Assembly: GCF_001549985.1 (NCBI RefSeq)
Contig: NZ_LROZ01000021.1
Coordinates: 1-64,000 of the forward strand
Direction of reading: 5' to 3'
Source of the DNA: Myroides odoratus
Lineage (GTDB): Bacteria > Bacteroidota > Bacteroidia > Flavobacteriales > Flavobacteriaceae
DNA: 64,000 bases
Shown here: positions 63,901 through 64,000 of the stretch, piece after piece
Layout of the letters: each line of letters begins with the position of its first letter
Position numbering within the stretch: the stretch's first letter is position 1
The notes under the pieces: generated by a model
The model's input: only the letters and a program-made list of their open reading frames with translations
Told to the model about the DNA's origin: nothing
The model's database searches: none
Translations under genes and position numbers: made by a program

Positions 63901-64000
63901 TTAAATCCTTTGAAGTAGACGAAGTAAATGATGTGTTAGTTATTACCGATACAGAAAACACTCGCTTTACTGTTGCGATTGACGATTTAGGAAAAATCAT
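60915..64000 (+). CDS. Giant tandem-repeat surface protein, 5' part (runs off window)
   Basis: The ATG at 60915 opens a frame with no stop to base 64000 (over 1028 codons). It starts with a signal peptide (MKRKVIPLLTLILCGSAMAQ) and the Bacteroidota VGIGT module (QVGIGTKRAASSAQLEIV, KGVLIPR, SLLVYHIG, FYYWRNNTWIPL). Then come tandem units like those in the protein at 1-2046. Each carries several FIT-L-type 10-residue motifs (TFITNL, EFITKL, EFINQI), GKYGNV, an aromatic strand, a DEQGVEHEIDW or DENKQPV-ISWDV turn and a DSAGNAVRL or DTENTRFTV strand. A surface adhesin or fibre secreted through Sec and probably presented with T9SS partners is the likely role. The 3' end and any partner genes lie outside the window. 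Confidence 0.88.
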   Translation, partial: MKRKVIPLLTLILCGSAMAQVGIGTKRAASSAQLEIVAERKGVLIPRVKLEALTSFNPIEGEQVESLLVYHIGENNLEAGFYYWRNNTWIPLLSGDTITDRMNNTFTIGANPTKNNEESLIITDSENHSVYLAIAEIANNETFITNLVDNQSFITKLGDNIEFINQITNNNEFVEQIINNLKGKYGNVNYNPTTNTFVFYDEQGVEHEIDWSSLNTTNVSFTLVNDFLVVTDSAGNAVRLAVAEIANNETFITNLVENQEFITKLGDNIEFINQITNNNEFIEQIINNLKGKYGNVNYNPTTNTFVYYDEQGVEHEIDWSSINTTNISFTLVNDFLVVTDSAGNAVRLAVAEIANNETFITNLVENQEFITKLGDNIDFINHITNNNEFIEQIINNLKGKYGNVNYNATTNKFVYYDEQGVEHEIDWSSNNTTNVSFTLDQDFLVVTDSAGNAVRLAVEEIAKNSTFVTNLVENEEFITKLGDNIDFIKHITENNEFITNIIEELKGTYGNVGYDTTNNNFFYYDENKQPVVISWDVLGNTKIKSFEVDEVNDVLVITDTENTRFTVAIDDLGKIIANNDVFVTELVENQEFITKLGDNIDFINHITNNNEFIDQIINNLKGKYGNVNYNATTNKFVYYDEQGVEHEIDWSSNNTTNVSFTLDQDFLVVTDSAGNAVRLAVEEIAKNSKFVTNLVENQEFIAKLGDNIDFIKHITENNEFITNIIEELKGTYGNVGYDTANNNFFYYDENKQPVIISWDVLGNTKIKSFEVDEVNDVLVITDTENTRFTVAIDDLGKIIANNDVFVTNLVENQEFITKLGDNIDFINQITNNNEFITNIIEELKGTYGNVGYDTINNNFFYYDENKQPVVISWDVLGNTKIKSFEVDEVNDVLVITDTENTRFTVAIDDLGKIIANNDVFVTNLVENQEFITKLGDNIDFINQITNNNEFITNIIEELKGTYGNVGYDTINNNFFYYDENKQPVVISWDVLGNTKIKSFEVDEVNDVLVITDTENTRFTVAIDDLGKI
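61557..64000 (+). repeat. Tandem repeats of 324 and 345 bp within the second repeat protein
   Basis: The NTTNVSFTL-type block occurs at 61557, 61881, 62205 and 62874 (spacings 324, 324 and 669 bp). A variant block (SFEVDEVNDVL) starts at 62547, 63216, 63561 and 63906 (spacings 669, 345 and 345). The 669-bp period is 324 plus 345, so two unit types alternate before the second type runs alone. The copies at 63216-63905 and beyond are almost identical base for base. The array continues past the window end. Confidence 0.9.

Noticed and set aside
1..64000. tRNA, rRNA, prophage or insertion sequence
   Set aside because: No cloverleaf, rRNA-like stretch, transposase, integrase or terminal inverted repeat was recognised; intergenic gaps are mostly short and explained by promoters and terminators.

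Overview
The window looks like chromosome from a flavobacterium (Bacteroidota, family Flavobacteriaceae; a Myroides-like genus is plausible but cannot be proved from sequence reading alone). The reasons are AT-rich DNA, repeated use of the Bacteroidota -7 promoter box TAnnTTTG, type IX secretion system (T9SS) proteins (SprF/PorP, a PorE-like OmpA protein, a type B sorting domain), lipoproteins with acidic residues after the lipid cysteine, and typical flavobacterial families such as DUF4834, YfhO and a deoxyhypusine-synthase-like protein beside arginine decarboxylase.

Layout. (1) 1-11.6 kb: a cell-surface operon. It holds the 3' end of a long tandem-repeat protein, a 1507-aa lectin-like/DUF11-like protein, a small secreted protein, a T9SS type B cargo protein, SprF/PorP and a PorE-like TPR/propeller/OmpA protein, closed by a strong terminator. 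(2) 11.8-22.9 kb: an AraC regulator, a DUF4375-like protein, a lipoprotein, proline dehydrogenase, aroB, a polyamine pair (speA plus a DHS-like gene) behind a long leader, a GNAT enzyme, ychF, DUF2459 and YihY. (3) 23-41.6 kb: parE-parC, outer-membrane phospholipase A, hemN, a rhodanese, YfhO, a glycosyltransferase, uvrA, an ECF sigma factor with a 51-aa follower gene, an endonuclease III without its iron-sulfur cysteines, and a lipoprotein. (4) 41.7-50.4 kb: lpd and thiolase with a TetR regulator and two matching operators, an EamA exporter divergent from a MocR regulator, a TPP riboswitch controlling a PnuC-type transporter and an overlapping acyl-CoA-dehydrogenase-like gene, and a second EamA transporter. 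(5) 50.5-60.3 kb: pepD, YceI, prfA, pyrF, a periplasmic-binding-fold protein without signal peptide, gyrA and a TPR protein. (6) 60.9 kb to the end: the start of a second giant tandem-repeat protein, related to the one at the left edge and open at the window end.

How it fits together. Most of the centre is conserved housekeeping DNA: topoisomerases, repair, translation termination, haem, pyrimidine and shikimate enzymes. It is flanked on both sides by members of one repeat-protein family, and the left copy sits with T9SS export and anchoring partners. The most interesting leads are the repeat-protein/T9SS island with its nested and recently duplicated repeats, the riboswitch-linked acyl-CoA-dehydrogenase-like gene, the paired TetR operators, and the polyamine operon with its long leader. 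No rRNA, tRNA, CRISPR array, insertion sequence or prophage was recognised.
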